DNA of 39,222 bases from Tieghemiomyces parasiticus (GCA_027575765.1 JANBPT010000386.1:1-39222); one strand, 5' to 3'; shown: positions 20,244 through 31,899, counted from the stretch's first letter. The notes: generated from the sequence alone by a model not told the origin. Numbers and translations are program-made.

Positions 20244-21836
20244 TTAGCGCCACTGGCCCATCCGCTGTTCCTCGGTAAACCGTTCCTTGATGCGCTGGAC
20301 CACCTCGGGCGGGTAGTGGTCCTCGGGTGGCCCGGGAAGCTTCTCGTGGGCGGTAGCCTCATTTTTAGTCATACACACGCAGTTCTGGAGACTCAGCGGC
20401 CGGCGGTGGTCCCATCGGGTCAGGGCGGGTTTCTCAAAGCTACCGGATACGGCACTTCGACCACGCCACACCTCCTCAAAGCAGTACGCCACGTCTTCCT
20501 CAGACAGCGGGATGTGTTTGTGGTGGTGGTGCAGTAGGGCGTCGCGGTTGGCCAGGTCACGGTGCAGGCGATGGTAGAGGGCATCCCGCCGTTTGATGGC
20601 CAGAGGCTCCATTGTGGGCGGGAATTGGGCGAGCTGGCAAATCACATAAGTTGCCATTACCATGCCAAAAATAGCCGGCAACGTACCCAGGACCGGAAGG
20701 ATGCGGGCGCGGAATTCCGGAAGAACGGCAAAATCGTCGGCCTCCTCGACCCGGCTCTCCTCGAGGGGGAGGAGCTTGACCGGGCCGGGTTTTTCGGTGG
20801 AATAGACGACTGGGATGCCCGAGGGTACACCGCGCTTTTTGAGCTGCCGGCGGACAGATCGCGCCAACGGATCTTCAAAAGTCTCGCTGATATCGGCAAT
20901 CTGGATCCGGGACGGGTCGGCCTTGGCTCCGGCGCCCATCGCACTGATCACCGTGATTCCACGGTCGTGGCAGTACTGGAGGAGGTCAAGCTTGGTGTCG
21001 ATATTATCAATACAGTCCAGGACGTAGGAAGGCCGACCGTCCTCCGTAGGAAGGCCCAGGATGAGCTGGTCAGCCGTGGAGGCCAACTCGCCGTGGCTAC
21101 CTTGGTCGCCCGCTTGGAGTTGCTGAGCCTGGCCGGTACCACGGAAGAGGGCCACCCGGGCATCGATATGGACTTGCGGGGTAATCTGCCGCAGGTGGGT
21201 CTTGAGAGCCCGTACCTTTGGGGTCCCCACATCGGCTAACGTGGCCACGGCATGGCGGTTCAGCGACGACAGGGTCACCTGGTCGAAATCAATCACCCGG
21301 ATGTATTCCACGCCGGACCGTGCCAGCATGACCGTGGCCCATGACCCGACCCCGCCGGCGCCTACCACGACCACGTGGGACGCCCGCAGTCTAGCCATAC
21401 CCTCCTCGCCCAGAAAGGCAATGTTGCGGGCGAGTTGTTCGCGAACCAAAAACTCCGGGTGTGGCATGGGCGGCGGCAAGCCCTCGTCGGACATTTCGCC
21501 AGTCCCGAGCTGCTGCTGCGTCAAGACCTGAGGGGTAACATCGGCTCCTCGGGAGTTGCCGTCCCCGGCCATGTGTTCAATGGGCAACCCGGCGTCGTTT
21601 AACCGGCTCACGTGGAGGTTGGACCGCGAGGTATCGACGGTGTCAAAGAGTTCATCCTTTAGGCGTCGGATAGACCGGTGCCGACGGTGGGATTGTAAGG
21701 CGAGTATCGCTCCTGCCGTGGTGGCCGAAGCGGCGACAGCCGTGAGGATTAGCTGGGTCTGGTGCGCCGTGAGGGGAAGATTCGACGAACCGCCACGGAA
21801 GGCAGCGGGCGTGATGCGGCCGAGCCAGTCAAACAT
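20244..21836 (-). CDS. TCD1: tRNA threonylcarbamoyladenosine dehydratase
   Basis: This E1-like enzyme uses ATP to cyclise t6A37 of ANN-decoding tRNAs to ct6A; the yeast paralogues Tcd1 and Tcd2 sit on the mitochondrial outer membrane. The frame is uninterrupted (530 codons) from an ATG at 21836. A hydrophobic segment at about residues 27-48, followed by a basic HRRHRSIRRLK stretch, fits an N-terminal membrane anchor. The ThiF/MoeB-type domain begins near 130. VVVVGAGGVGSWA (155-167) is the nucleotide-binding loop, VIDFDQVTLSSLNRH (181-195) the Asp/Asn/Arg/His motif, and VLDCIDNIDTK the conserved Asp region. The C-terminal part (PAIFGMVMATYVICQLA) is also family-typical. Tcd1 and Tcd2 cannot be told apart by eye; only one copy is in the window. 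Confidence 0.93.
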   Translation of the reverse strand: MFDWLGRITPAAFRGGSSNLPLTAHQTQLILTAVAASATTAGAILALQSHRRHRSIRRLKDELFDTVDTSRSNLHVSRLNDAGLPIEHMAGDGNSRGADVTPQVLTQQQLGTGEMSDEGLPPPMPHPEFLVREQLARNIAFLGEEGMARLRASHVVVVGAGGVGSWATVMLARSGVEYIRVIDFDQVTLSSLNRHAVATLADVGTPKVRALKTHLRQITPQVHIDARVALFRGTGQAQQLQAGDQGSHGELASTADQLILGLPTEDGRPSYVLDCIDNIDTKLDLLQYCHDRGITVISAMGAGAKADPSRIQIADISETFEDPLARSVRRQLKKRGVPSGIPVVYSTEKPGPVKLLPLEESRVEEADDFAVLPEFRARILPVLGTLPAIFGMVMATYVICQLAQFPPTMEPLAIKRRDALYHRLHRDLANRDALLHHHHKHIPLSEEDVAYCFEEVWRGRSAVSGSFEKPALTRWDHRRPLSLQNCVCMTKNEATAHEKLPGPPEDHYPPEVVQRIKERFTEEQRMGQWR

Positions 21837-22964
21837 GGTCGTTGGTGATGAGCAACAGGCGAGAGATGGTGGGTAGATTGGCCGAATGGTGCGAATCTGT
21901 GATGGGAAGTGCCGACTTTGGGGTACTGACGATCAACCAAGCCAACACATGCATATAAAAAACTACAGGGATCTCGCGCCAAGAGACTACAGGAAAATGA
22001 CGGTTGCCCAGGGCATGTCGCAATCGGGCCAACTGCTGTCGCTCTATCAAGACGGCGGGAGGCTCTGGACTTGTCGTGATTATACCACAGTATCGAAAGC
22101 GCCTGATGTTTGCGTTCGGCGAACCTCATACTCAGACGTTATTAGTATATAGTAGGCGCATATTGTTGTGAGCCATCAAAGCGTGAGGTCTCAGACAACA
22201 ACCTTGTGGGTGACACTTTGTTGTGTCTTGGGCGAGGAAATAAATGGTATAAACCATTAAAAGGTTGGACCATCTCTCACTTTAAAGCTTGAGTTTTTAC
22301 CTCTTCATGTCAACTTCCAAAGGTCCATCCCCATCGCCCCATCCTAATCTACCAACCGTGAGGTAAGTGTGGTAGGTAGGGAATCAGGGATGATTGGTAT
22401 AAAAAATAATATACTAGATAACAATACCTTTGTGGTAACGAGGATTATAGGCAATGTTTATTGGGGCCGCGGGTGGCCCGAGGCGAGTAAGCAGCTATGA
22501 GATAAAGCTAAAACTAGTTACCGTCGTTTATTTGGATAATTTGGGGTCATTACTTATATATGCTGGAGTGCAATTGGAAGTCCGCCTAGCGCAAGGTTAG
22601 ATAAGGCGGTGCCGGAGGCATCCGCAGAAGAACCGAAAAACTTTGAATCAGTAACTTTTGAAAGGTTAGATAAAATTTTAGGTCAGCAATTAGGAAAGGG
22701 AAATCAATTAATCAGGAGGGGCTAATTTCCGATTAGATAGAGTGCCGGATTTAGCCCGGAGGCTTATCCGTACCCCACTTAATCAGGGGGGTTGGTTATG
22801 GTAACTACATTAGTATACGAGTTGCGAATAAGTATATTTTGAAATTGTTAACAAGTATACCAAAGTAAAGACAATGAGAGCGGCGAAAGGCGAATCGTAA
22901 GTATTGGTAACCAGGTGGCGAATTCGGCTAGCTAGCTTATCGGCAATGAACGAGGGGGCGGTAG
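21837..22964. other. AT-rich spacer with internal repeats
   Basis: It covers the TCD1 leader (21837 to about 22150) and then AT-rich DNA up to the stop of the secreted-protein gene. No gene is supported. The part at 22595-22791 has imperfect repeated strings, listed separately. A short palindrome, AATGGT-ATAA-ACCATT, is at about 22243-22258. Confidence 0.6.
22595..22791. repeat. Decayed internal repeats
   Basis: GGTTAGATAA occurs at 22595 and 22664, with a GATTAGATAG variant at 22731. Copies 1 and 3 continue into GTGCCGGA and a GGC..ATCCG string (22595-22625 and 22731-22770). TTAATCAGG(A/G)GGGG occurs at 22708 and 22779. These are spaced roughly 70-137 bp apart and look like an old duplicated unit. 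Confidence 0.5.
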
Positions 22965-24218
22965 TTAATCCAAGCGGTACAGCTCACGAATGATTTGGGG
23001 AACAATATGGCCATCAGGGATACCAAGCTTAGCGTCCTTAAATCTCTTGTCGTTCTTTAACGCGTGGATCTCATCATCGCTGTAGCCCTTTGAAAGAGGG
23101 GTGTAGAAACCTTTCATCAAATCGGCGTACACGGACCTAGCCAGTTCGGGATATAGAGTATCCATTAACCGTCGACCTAGAAACGATTTGTCGTTTACAT
23201 CTACTGATGCAAGGGCCTCCACCGAGACCTTCTTAGAGACCCTATCATTGTCACGTCGGGTCATGTAGATGTTACTGGTAAACCCAATGAGCCTTCGCAG
23301 CTCTTTGGGAAGCATACGGACCATATCATTCTTGAAAGCCGTTGAGGTATCGTCGTCTAATAACATGTCAGCAAGAAGACTGACATGCTTGTTATGGTAA
23401 GCGAAGCCTCTCCAGTTGCTAGCCAGTGTAGGCTCGACAGGAGAATCAAACTGGTTAAAGTAAATGGAAATACAACCCACATTGCAAACCAAGGTGAAAT
23501 AGGAGGCATTGGCCAACTCAATTAGATGGTCAATAGTCCGTTTAGCAGCTGCATTTTTCGAAATTTTTTCGTAGTCGATAGGGGGAAAGGTGACCTTTCT
23601 CTCCTTATTAACGTTCAGTCCGAGCTGTTTTAGCTTGCTTATGGTATTAGTAAAAAGGGCGCGGGTCATCAGGGGGAATAGGAAGGACTGCGCTATACTA
23701 TGCTTGATCGTTCCTGCGTTGAGAAGACCTTTCTTTTGAAGCTCAATCAGTTCGTCTTGAATAAGTGGTTGTTTGATATTGAAGCACTTCTGCAGATCGC
23801 TACGCCGGGAGTCGTAGAGCTGCACTGCCAGATTAGCAGGATTAACCGAGCTGAAATCACCAGCATAGATCCTGGCGACGTGGTTGAGGGCCTTAAGTGT
23901 AGGTACAGTAAGGTAGTGTAAGGTTTACAAGCGAGTCAAAATGATCAATTAGGTCAGTCATCATTCCGATTATATTCCCAGTATCGACAGCAAACAGGTA
24001 ATCAGACAGTTGTTTCCGTTCAAGAGATGGAGCGAGAGTATATATAGACTGGACGCACCTATATTACCAGTACTTACAGCGATCTGATTAGGGAGACTGC
24101 GGCCTATAGTGGATTCGATCTCGATAACGCTAGATTTTCTATGCTTATTACGAGCGGGAATGGCATGGGTGGCGAGGAGGAACGCGGCACCCAAGGATAC
24201 AAGGTGGACAAGCTTCAT
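22965..24218 (-). CDS. Predicted secreted protein of unknown family, three exons
   Basis: Exon 1 (24218-24078) encodes a signal peptide: Met-Lys, then LVHLVSLGAAFLLATHA, and a basic stretch RNKHRK. It ends at a perfect GTAAGT donor. Exon 2 (24048-23929; RKQLSDYLFAVDTGNIIGMM) and exon 3 (23891-22965) continue in frame if introns of 29 nt (ending TCCAG) and 37 nt (GTAAAC to TTAAG) are removed. Both junctions are phase 0, giving 395 residues. The mature part is rich in Lys, Asp, Leu and Asn, looks mostly helical, has few Cys (KCFN, VCNVGC), and ends GHIVPQIIRELYRLD. Codon use is clearly less GC-rich than in the neighbouring housekeeping genes. I recognise no family. A lineage-specific secreted effector or surface protein is a guess. 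A frameshifted pseudogene is possible if the 29-nt intron is not real. Confidence 0.75.
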
Positions 24219-24343
24219 GACGAAAGCGCGGTGAGGTTCACTGTGGTGGAAATCGGGGGGAAAGGGGATGGAAGTCTGGGCTGGGATGGTGCTGGGGTAA
24301 GGCAAGGAGGCGGGGCAGGCGCAGGTGTAGTGGAGGGTATGGT

Positions 24344-24350
24344 CTTTATA
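24344..24350 (-). promoter_or_regulatory. TATA box of the secreted-protein gene
   Basis: TATAAAG (within GGATATAAAGACC) lies on the minus strand, about 126 bp upstream of the ATG at 24218. Confidence 0.55.
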
Positions 24351-24983
24351 TCCCCATTGGGAAACTCAACTTTGGCTCGGGAAGTCGTGTACCGTAATCG
24401 GCGGGGAGGACCGGGCCACAAGTTGCCGGCGTGCCCTTGTTGGCACGGGGCCGACAGCGTGCAGCGGAGGGCGGAACGGGGCTGGGGAGGGACAAGCGTA
24501 GTCTTTGGCAGGAGAGGGGTTGGGAAGGCGGTGTTATTGGTAGGTGGCCGGTCCCTACATCCCGTTGAAGGCTTGTCCTTAGGCGGATACACAGGAAAGG
24601 AGTCCGTCGTGCACAGTTACAGCTTGTATCGACCATTGTTACACGACAGGTCAGGCCGCGAGGGACAGCGGTGACCCACGGCGCAGGGCTGCTCCGATAT
24701 AGGGGCCAATCGTCACCTTTGACCCTTGACCACACCGTTTACTAGTCAGTAGGGGAGATGTGAAGCTGTGGCCCTCCTCCATCTTTTTTTTTTTTAGTTT
24801 TCGGCTAGGGTGGCTACCTATTGCCGCCGGCCAATTCCCATATAATTTAGCAGGTGGGACCTTGCCGCACGACGAGCCGTTGCGTGGCGCCGCGAGGTGA
24901 ACTTCGGTAATACCTTCCTTGTGCGACTGTTAGCACCAATACTATTCATCGTAGAGAAAGAGGGGGCGGGTGCACACAGCACG

Positions 24984-25023
24984 ATACCGTCATCATTGGG
25001 GTTGACGGACTACCCGACGGTAT
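24984..25023. repeat. Perfect 8-bp inverted repeat
   Basis: ATACCGTC at 24984-24991 pairs with GACGGTAT at 25016-25023 across a 24-nt loop. The loop itself contains a second GACGG string. Confidence 0.5.
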
Positions 25024-25735
25024 TTCTCTTCCAACAAGGAACACAAAAATAGCGCGTATATATGTGTATGTGTGTGTGTTTGGGCTCGGGGAAGAGGACC
25101 ATGCAGGTGTCGACCATGGGTGGCCATTTGTTGCCGGTAGTATAGCCCAGTCAAACTCTGTGGACTTGATTGAGTAAACCTCATAGTGGCGGTAGAGGTA
25201 TTGCCGGCCCCCCTCCTCCTCGCATCCACAATGGGGATGGAGTGCTGAGAGCCTGCATCACTCGGTGCAGGTAACTGGTGGGTACCCTAGGCGCTAATGA
25301 GCTAGGGTTAGGGCCAGTCCGCTTCGGCGCCCTTTGCCGCCTTCAGCCGGGGGCAAATGGAGAGGGAAGATTGTTCGGTCCATAGGTTGGCCGGCATCGC
25401 AGGCTTCCATCGCCTGGTATCACGGGTGGAGACACGGCGGTGTGACAGCTCAGCTAGCCACGGCTGTACACCTTCCGCTCGGCTGTGACTGGTCGGCGCT
25501 TCAACAGCCCTGGTGTTGACGGCACAAGTGCTAAGCTTGTATTCTATTAGGCGACTTTCCTCCTCCGTGGCCGATCGCAGACTCTTCAAGCCATGTCCTC
25601 TCGTTCACCTCGTATTTAGGGTACCCTGCCAATCCCTTGCGCTCTGCCGCAAACATACTGGTTGCACACGTAGTCATTCGCTGTGACCAGGGTGCCTAGA
25701 ATTCGTGGTTTGGGTATGGGACCTCCGATGTACCT

Positions 25736-25852
25736 TTCCTCCGACGCGGTTGCGTGGTTTGAGCGCATACCCTCTACGTTTGGTTTCCATCCTAACGGGC
25801 TGCCGGATGAGAGCGCAAGGCATTTCCTTAGCGCTTCCTCCGACGAGGTTGC
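25736..25852 (+). repeat. Short direct duplication
   Basis: TTCCTCCGACGCGGTTGC (25736-25753) recurs with one mismatch at 25835-25852, 99 bp downstream. In the minus frame both copies fall in the same reading frame (ATSSEEA and ATASEER), since the 99-bp spacing is a multiple of three. Confidence 0.6.
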
Positions 25853-26751
25853 ACATAAATCGTACCACCAACGCCCCCCTTCCACTGGCGCTGGGAAGTC
25901 GGCAACAGGGACGTCTGGGAGATCCCCCAGCCACCCTTTTCTTCCTCTCTCTGTCTCGAATCTACCTCCTTTTCCCTTCGCGTAAACAAAGCGATTGGGT
26001 CAATGGGGACACTATGTTCGATAGCGCCATGTCAGAGCAGAGTTATCGCCTAAAGCGAACGTATATGTATATATGGCGCCTGCTCCCAATACACCCTTCC
26101 GATCTTATACGGACCTGCCGCAGGATACAGCTGCCTCTCCGTTAGCTGCGCTTGGGCTCGTCTAGGGACTAGGATAGGAATTTTCCCTGGGGAGGGCGTT
26201 TATCAAAGAGGTCTAGAGGGGCAGGATGTACAAATGGGCCGTTATGTAATGACTCACCTTGTAGAGGACACACGTCACGAAGGGTTATATACCCGTTCGT
26301 CTGATCTGGTCTGTGAGCTCAATGGCGGTACATCTCGATGACAAAGGAAGCGAACGGTAAGGAAGTGACCAATGCCTTCTAGAGCGAAGGTAATGGACAA
26401 TGTCACCGCCGAGGAGGCGGTCGGAAAGACCAAACGAGTAGCACCGAAGTGAGGGCGCCATTTCAGGGGGGAACCAGGACTATACATGGCTGAAATGTGG
26501 GACAAACTTGCTAATCAAAGAAGCCACGGGTTTGGCGGCAGGCTAGATGCCAAAGTGGGGGGGAGTGATTAGCGCAAGGTCGAGAAAATGAGGCACGTGT
26601 CGCATTAGCAAGGATGTCTGTTCCTTGGATGAGGGCAAGCGGGCTGGATTACATGTCCGTTGTCCTAACTGGTGTTGCTCTTAGCGTTCGCCGGAGGGGT
26701 CTGAGTAAGGTTTAGTGAGCCACTGTCTTTGGGTTGTAAGTTATTGGAGTC

Positions 26752-26761
26752 GGGGGGGGGG
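26752..26761. repeat. G10 homopolymer
   Basis: Ten consecutive G on the plus strand in the gene-poor region, without a neighbouring gene. Confidence 0.9.
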
Positions 26762-27431
26762 ATCGCCTGCAGGTGTAGCGATAGATAAAGGTGAGAGTGA
26801 GCAATGAGAAAAGGGGCATTGAGCGGGGAAGGTTAACAGGATGGTAGTATCGAAGGGCGGCATTTGGTATACAGTAAAGTTTTTCCTGACTAGGCGCTGG
26901 TGTATCTATTGGGTGCAACAGAATTTAGGCACAACAATAATATGGATCTGCTATAATAATGGATACATAGTTTAGTAATTGTCGCTTGTCAACATTTAAT
27001 TCTATGAATGTACTACTCGGTATCGTTCTTACAATAAGCCACGCTACTCTAGGCCGACTCTCTACATCCTCTTGGTAAACCTTGTACCGTAGGCTGGGCC
27101 AAGGGGAAAGTCCAGTGAATAAAGCGACGAGTGAAGACAATGTGTAAGCGGTAAATGAGGTACTGTCTAGGTTTCAGCCCGACCCGGATGGCTGTCTAGC
27201 CGCGTAGTTGTTCCAAGTCGTTGCCGGCCATTGATGAGCAAGGGTGAACGTCACCCCCACGATTCCAGGCATTCTATTATTCAGGATACTCTCTCACTTC
27301 GGGACAGAACGCTGTACTGCTGCTGATTCATTCGAGCACCTAGGTGCTGACAAGGCGTCTACAAAGATAACTCGTGGGGATTTGGGAAACTATTCCGTTG
27401 AAATGACTGACAGCGGATAATCGGTGGTAGA

Positions 27432-27439
27432 TATATAAA
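27432..27439 (+). promoter_or_regulatory. Orphan TATATAAA motif
   Basis: AGATATATAAACC here matches the 13 bases around the TATA box of the zinc-finger gene (33437-33449, AGATATATAAACC), yet no protein gene follows for several kilobases. It is a candidate promoter for a noncoding transcript. Confidence 0.3.
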
Positions 27440-28758
27440 CCTTTTATAAAGATACGGAGCCGTTGTTGACCACTAATTCTCTTGATGAAGTGGATGGCTT
27501 GAGGTTTGCTATGTGAATGATTACATCTGTCATTGATGGCTCTGAGTGGAGATAGAAGTGAGTGGAATACATCAGTACTTTATATATACAATAGTACAGT
27601 GTAATAGAATGATGACATTAGTAATTTCAACAGTTTCAAGTTCATGCTGAGGGTAGAGTTACTATTGTCTGTTAATTATTTAGCTAGTTTACCTAAAAGT
27701 TGCCTCCTACAGAAATCAAGACGCCAACAGCTAGGGCCACCCCCACGTATTGGTGTTTAATTTAGACCTACGGTGAACAGTAGACACAAAAGGTAGTTGA
27801 CAGGGACTGTAATATGTTGTTGAAGGGGAGAAAAGAAGATTCCATAGGATGAAGAAGGGTGCACAATTTCGCGGCAGAAGGCGGTGGTGCTTTGTAATAG
27901 ACTGGTGGAAGAAATTCCATGTTAGCAATGGGGTGGTTTGAAACCAGGACTCTGATAGGAAGCTTATAAGCAAGCTAAAGGGTCAACACACTCAGAAGTG
28001 GTTAGAGAAGCTACACTGACTCCTAGCGAGTCGGGTGCCATTGGTCTCGGCAAACATAACTGTAAGGTGGTACGCTGCTCAGTGAATAAAGGTAAGGCTA
28101 AGTTACGGACAAGCTGGCTATAAAGTAGAGGAGTAGGGGCACCGGTTCTTAGGACCCACTGGTTACAATAGTGGTGAAAATGATACAGCCCATGTCTGTG
28201 CCGGGTTGGAGCGATGGGGCGAGCGACAAATCTGAAAATTCATCATTGAGATACAAACCGACCGAGCTCCCGGAGTTGAGGTGAAGTAATGTGGGTAAAA
28301 ACAACAGGCTACTTTGGGCAACAATGCTCCATGGTCACAATCGGATTATCATGTTTTTTTTCTTTAAAGGCTTAGCGATTTAAGCCAGTAAATGCAGCCT
28401 TAGCCTACCACCTAATTTATAGGAGGATCGACATCGTAATCGGGTGGTGTCGTCTACTAGTCCACTTGTGGTCGGTGTTTTACTCCCTTCCTTATGCTGC
28501 AGTCCGCACTGGTGAAAGACTAAATCTCTCCACAATGGTAGGCATCAGTTCGTTGGTGACCAATCCCCACACATTTTCGCCGGTCAAATGTAGGTACATT
28601 GAGCCGAGTTGAGTTTAACAGCCGCTCTGGATTGATCACGTGGACGACCTTGTGGATCTGACAGGCCGTCTGAGAATTGTAACGGGGCACTATAAGGAGG
28701 GTAAAGTGGTGGTGTGACTACCCCATCCGCCGGAGGATGAGGGAGGGGCGTTGGAACT

Positions 28759-28819
28759 TAAGGTGGTGTTACGGCTGGTAAGACTGGGTTGGAACATATG
28801 CTGTAAGAAAACCACCTTA
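28759..28819. repeat. 9-bp inverted repeat, 43-nt loop
   Basis: TAAGGTGGT at 28759-28767 and ACCACCTTA at 28811-28819 are perfect reverse complements. Confidence 0.5.
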
Positions 28820-30533
28820 GATTAACCGTACTACATCCATCGGCTATTATCACCACAGTGTAACCGCCCTGCGGCATTTGCGGTCATTCCTATACCATCA
28901 ACCGAAAATCTCGGTCAGCCACAGCGCTCTTATTAGTAACATCGACCCAATTGTATTTTCTCTTTAATATTACATCTTACTCAAAAGTCCACAGCCGATC
29001 AACAGGAAACCAGTTGCATGCAGTTGAGTAAGGTGCTGGGTGATACGTTGGTATGCAGCTGGAGAGCTCAATTGACACTAGATGTTGACCATAACCGGAG
29101 GGAAGGACAAGTTCGATATGTAGGTAGGGAAGGGAGGGAATGTTAAGCAGTAGTGGGTCCCCACTTTACCCCTTCCCTTTTCCCCCTTGCTCGGTCTCTA
29201 GTTGCCACGACTATCACGTTATACGGCCTGATCTAGATAGTGGGGGGCCGTCTGCCTTGATCAGCGCAATTTCAACTAGTTAATGAGTGCTCGGGTAGTG
29301 AAGGTATGAGTTGGAGGTGTAGTTCCTTAAGTTGAAAGCACCAGTACGACTTCCCATTGCGGCATTCCAATCGGGGTGCCCCTAACACTCCTCTGCACCC
29401 CCTACATAAGGGAGTTAAGAAGGTTGCCAATCCACAATAGCCTGACTCGGCTAGCCCTCCTTACCTAATCGCCATATGGGGGGAAGGGTATCACGACTGA
29501 CCAGTCAGGTTAGGAGGGTTTGAGCCCCTGGTGAGATGCATGGGATTTACTTCGGGCAGTGTCCCTAGCAGGTGTATAATGCCTTACAAGTGGTGGTTAG
29601 TTATGGGATATAAAAGTGCCAGAAAAAATCTCCGAGAAGGCCCCAGGGGGTTGTAGCCGTAAAGCTTGCTGCCAGTCGGCCTTACCCACCTGCACGTACT
29701 AGCCCTGTGGCGAGACACTGTACTGTCTACCACGGACACTCATGGTGCTCTACAGCCGCGCCTTACCTTCCTTGTACTTGACCCCTGCAACTAGAACCTA
29801 GCACGCACTGCTGATTGGAGAAACGGCCACAGCCCGTCACATCGATGCCCGTGTCACCCCTAGTACAGAGTTGCAGCTTTCAGCACCGGGTGCCGCGCAT
29901 GAACAGCGGTGACCCTGGGCCGTAAGGGGATCATCAAGTCACCCGGCCGAGGAAGGGCCAACGATGAGGATGGTCAGGAAAACGTGGGGTACCGCTTTAA
30001 CCTAGTCATGCTGTTGTGCCAGTTGATAAGGCCGCTCACGACTGACGGACGACTAGGAAGGAGGCGCTATTATCCGCGCCGGAAGTATGTACCCAGTGTG
30101 AATCGACTAGAGGGGCCCTTACACATTATACAATTGACACACGCACTGATGCAGACTTGTATGATGACCCACCATCCATCCGCCATCACTCTTCCCCTGC
30201 GTGGCGGCTCTCACCTCGGTCAAACTGACGCTTGTCGTCTAATTGGGGTAATAATAGTAACCATCGGTAATGCCTAAAATCAAATGTCGCGCGGTCTGCA
30301 ATTAGTATGGCAACCGCCATAAGTGGCACGTCTAGGCGCCTTCAGGCCTTGACCAGGAACATAAATCTAGGTCAAGTAGAGGTGGTGGTAGTGGCGGAAA
30401 AGGTTTGTGCGGTTAAGTAAGCGGAGGTGGCACCGAACTTAAATCTTGCCAGTTCCGGTCAGGCTGGCGTAGTTATTCGGCAGCTAGGGAATAGAAGGGG
30501 GTGACTGCTTTCAGAATAGCGATGGACCGCGTG

Positions 30534-30558
30534 ACCCGCTTCCTGTCGAGGAGCGGGT
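30534..30558 (+). repeat. Strong GC-rich hairpin
   Basis: ACCCGCT(T)CCT and AGGAGCGGGT pair over ten bases around a four-base GTCG loop with one bulged T. This is one of the most stable local folds noticed in the gene-poor region. It could belong to a structured transcript. Confidence 0.5.
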
Positions 30559-31899
30559 ACAGTGTGAAGCGGGACAGTGATGCTTTCGAGATAAGGAACG
30601 TTATATATATACTTGCGAGGTACATGATGAGAATATGGCTACGGACTGATCGTGTAAGGTGGAAGCCGGCCTCTGGGGCTATAAGACGAATGCAAACCAA
30701 TATCAGCTTGTAAAGGGCGGTGGTTCATGACCTCGGAGGTTGCAGTGCAAAACGGCAGAATAGATGCGGCAGCGCAACCCCCACGGCCGCAGAGAGAGGG
30801 CTCAACACAAGTTGGCTAGCCCACCAGCCGCAGCAGTTAAGGGCGGGTGGAAAAGGGTTTTGAGTGAAAGATGGGTTCAGGGGCAGAATGGTAGGCTTGC
30901 GTGTAGGTGGTCAAAACTAATGAAGGGATGTAAGAAGCTGAGGAAGTGGGCAATTGGAGGTCGCCAACTACAGGGGAGGGATCCGTTGCAATGGTGACCA
31001 TGGGGTCCGATTGTCGGCCTGTGGAGTCGTTTATCTTGAATGAAAATGAGGGGGATGATGCAACCGAGAATGAGGGCGGACGGGTACCTGGGGGGGGTGG
31101 CTTTGGTTAGGAGCCACCTCTAGTAGCCCGATCTCGCGTCGGTCCTTGGCGCCTACCGTTAGCTTCGGCCTTAACCGCCAGACAACTTTGGCGTGGCGTG
31201 GCAGGTTCAGGTTGTTGTTTTCGGTTTTCTGTTTACGATAACATGAGGGGACTGGTGTCCAGTCTGATGTCACTGCATACATTCCAGCCTCAATCGAGAC
31301 CGCAGAGGTAGGGGTTTGATGTTATCGAAATGAGTGAGAGGGTTACCTCCTGTTGCCATGGTAGCGCTTCAAGCAGCTCCACACACACACACCATACACT
31401 TACCCTTATATTCCGTAGAACTGTGGTTTCAGTATGCTCCATGCCCTGGGAAACGTAATTGTCCCGACCTACTTATCGACAGGAGACCGGCTTTGATAAG
31501 CTTGACCCTTTATCAAGGGGAGGTTCAATGGCGCACAATATCCTTTGACGGACGGACCCCCTTCGCTCGGTTTACTGGCCCATCTTTTCGGCGTCGCCTT
31601 AACCAAGGGTCAGGGGGGAGTTGGTGTTGAGGCCGCGACTAGCCAATCAGCCCGGGCTAAAGGTGACATTTAAGGGGGGGTGACCAACGCCCATCCCTAC
31701 CTCTCTGATTGCATTACCCGTGGCAATCGCCAACAAGGGTGCAGGCCCGGGCTCCCTTGGAGTAGAAGGTGTTCTCCCTGGCACAGCGCCACGTCGCTAG
31801 CCGAGGGGAAGGGCAGCAGCTTGGTGGAGACTATAGCCTCAGCATATGGCAGTGCATATTGACGGTGCTGGAGGAAGGGCAGAGGGCGGTGTCAACAGC

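Larger units (their letters stand above)
24351..31899. other. Gene-poor region
   Basis: About 7.5 kb with no convincing protein gene, rRNA or tRNA. The frames present are mostly under 100 codons without motifs. The longest, a 122-codon plus frame at 29909-30277, is unremarkable. An 89-codon minus frame at 25616-25885 looks slightly more protein-like (EGGRWWYDLCATSSEEALRK) but has no support. Visible structure is limited to inverted repeats at 24984, 28759 and 30534, a local duplication at 25736, a GT-rich tract near 25060, a G10 run at 26752 and a TATA motif at 27432. Confidence 0.5.

Noticed and set aside
24141..24674. 177-codon plus-strand frame over the secreted-protein promoter and exon 1
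   Set aside because: It is Gly/Arg-rich shadow coding, antisense to a clear signal peptide exon and its TATA box.
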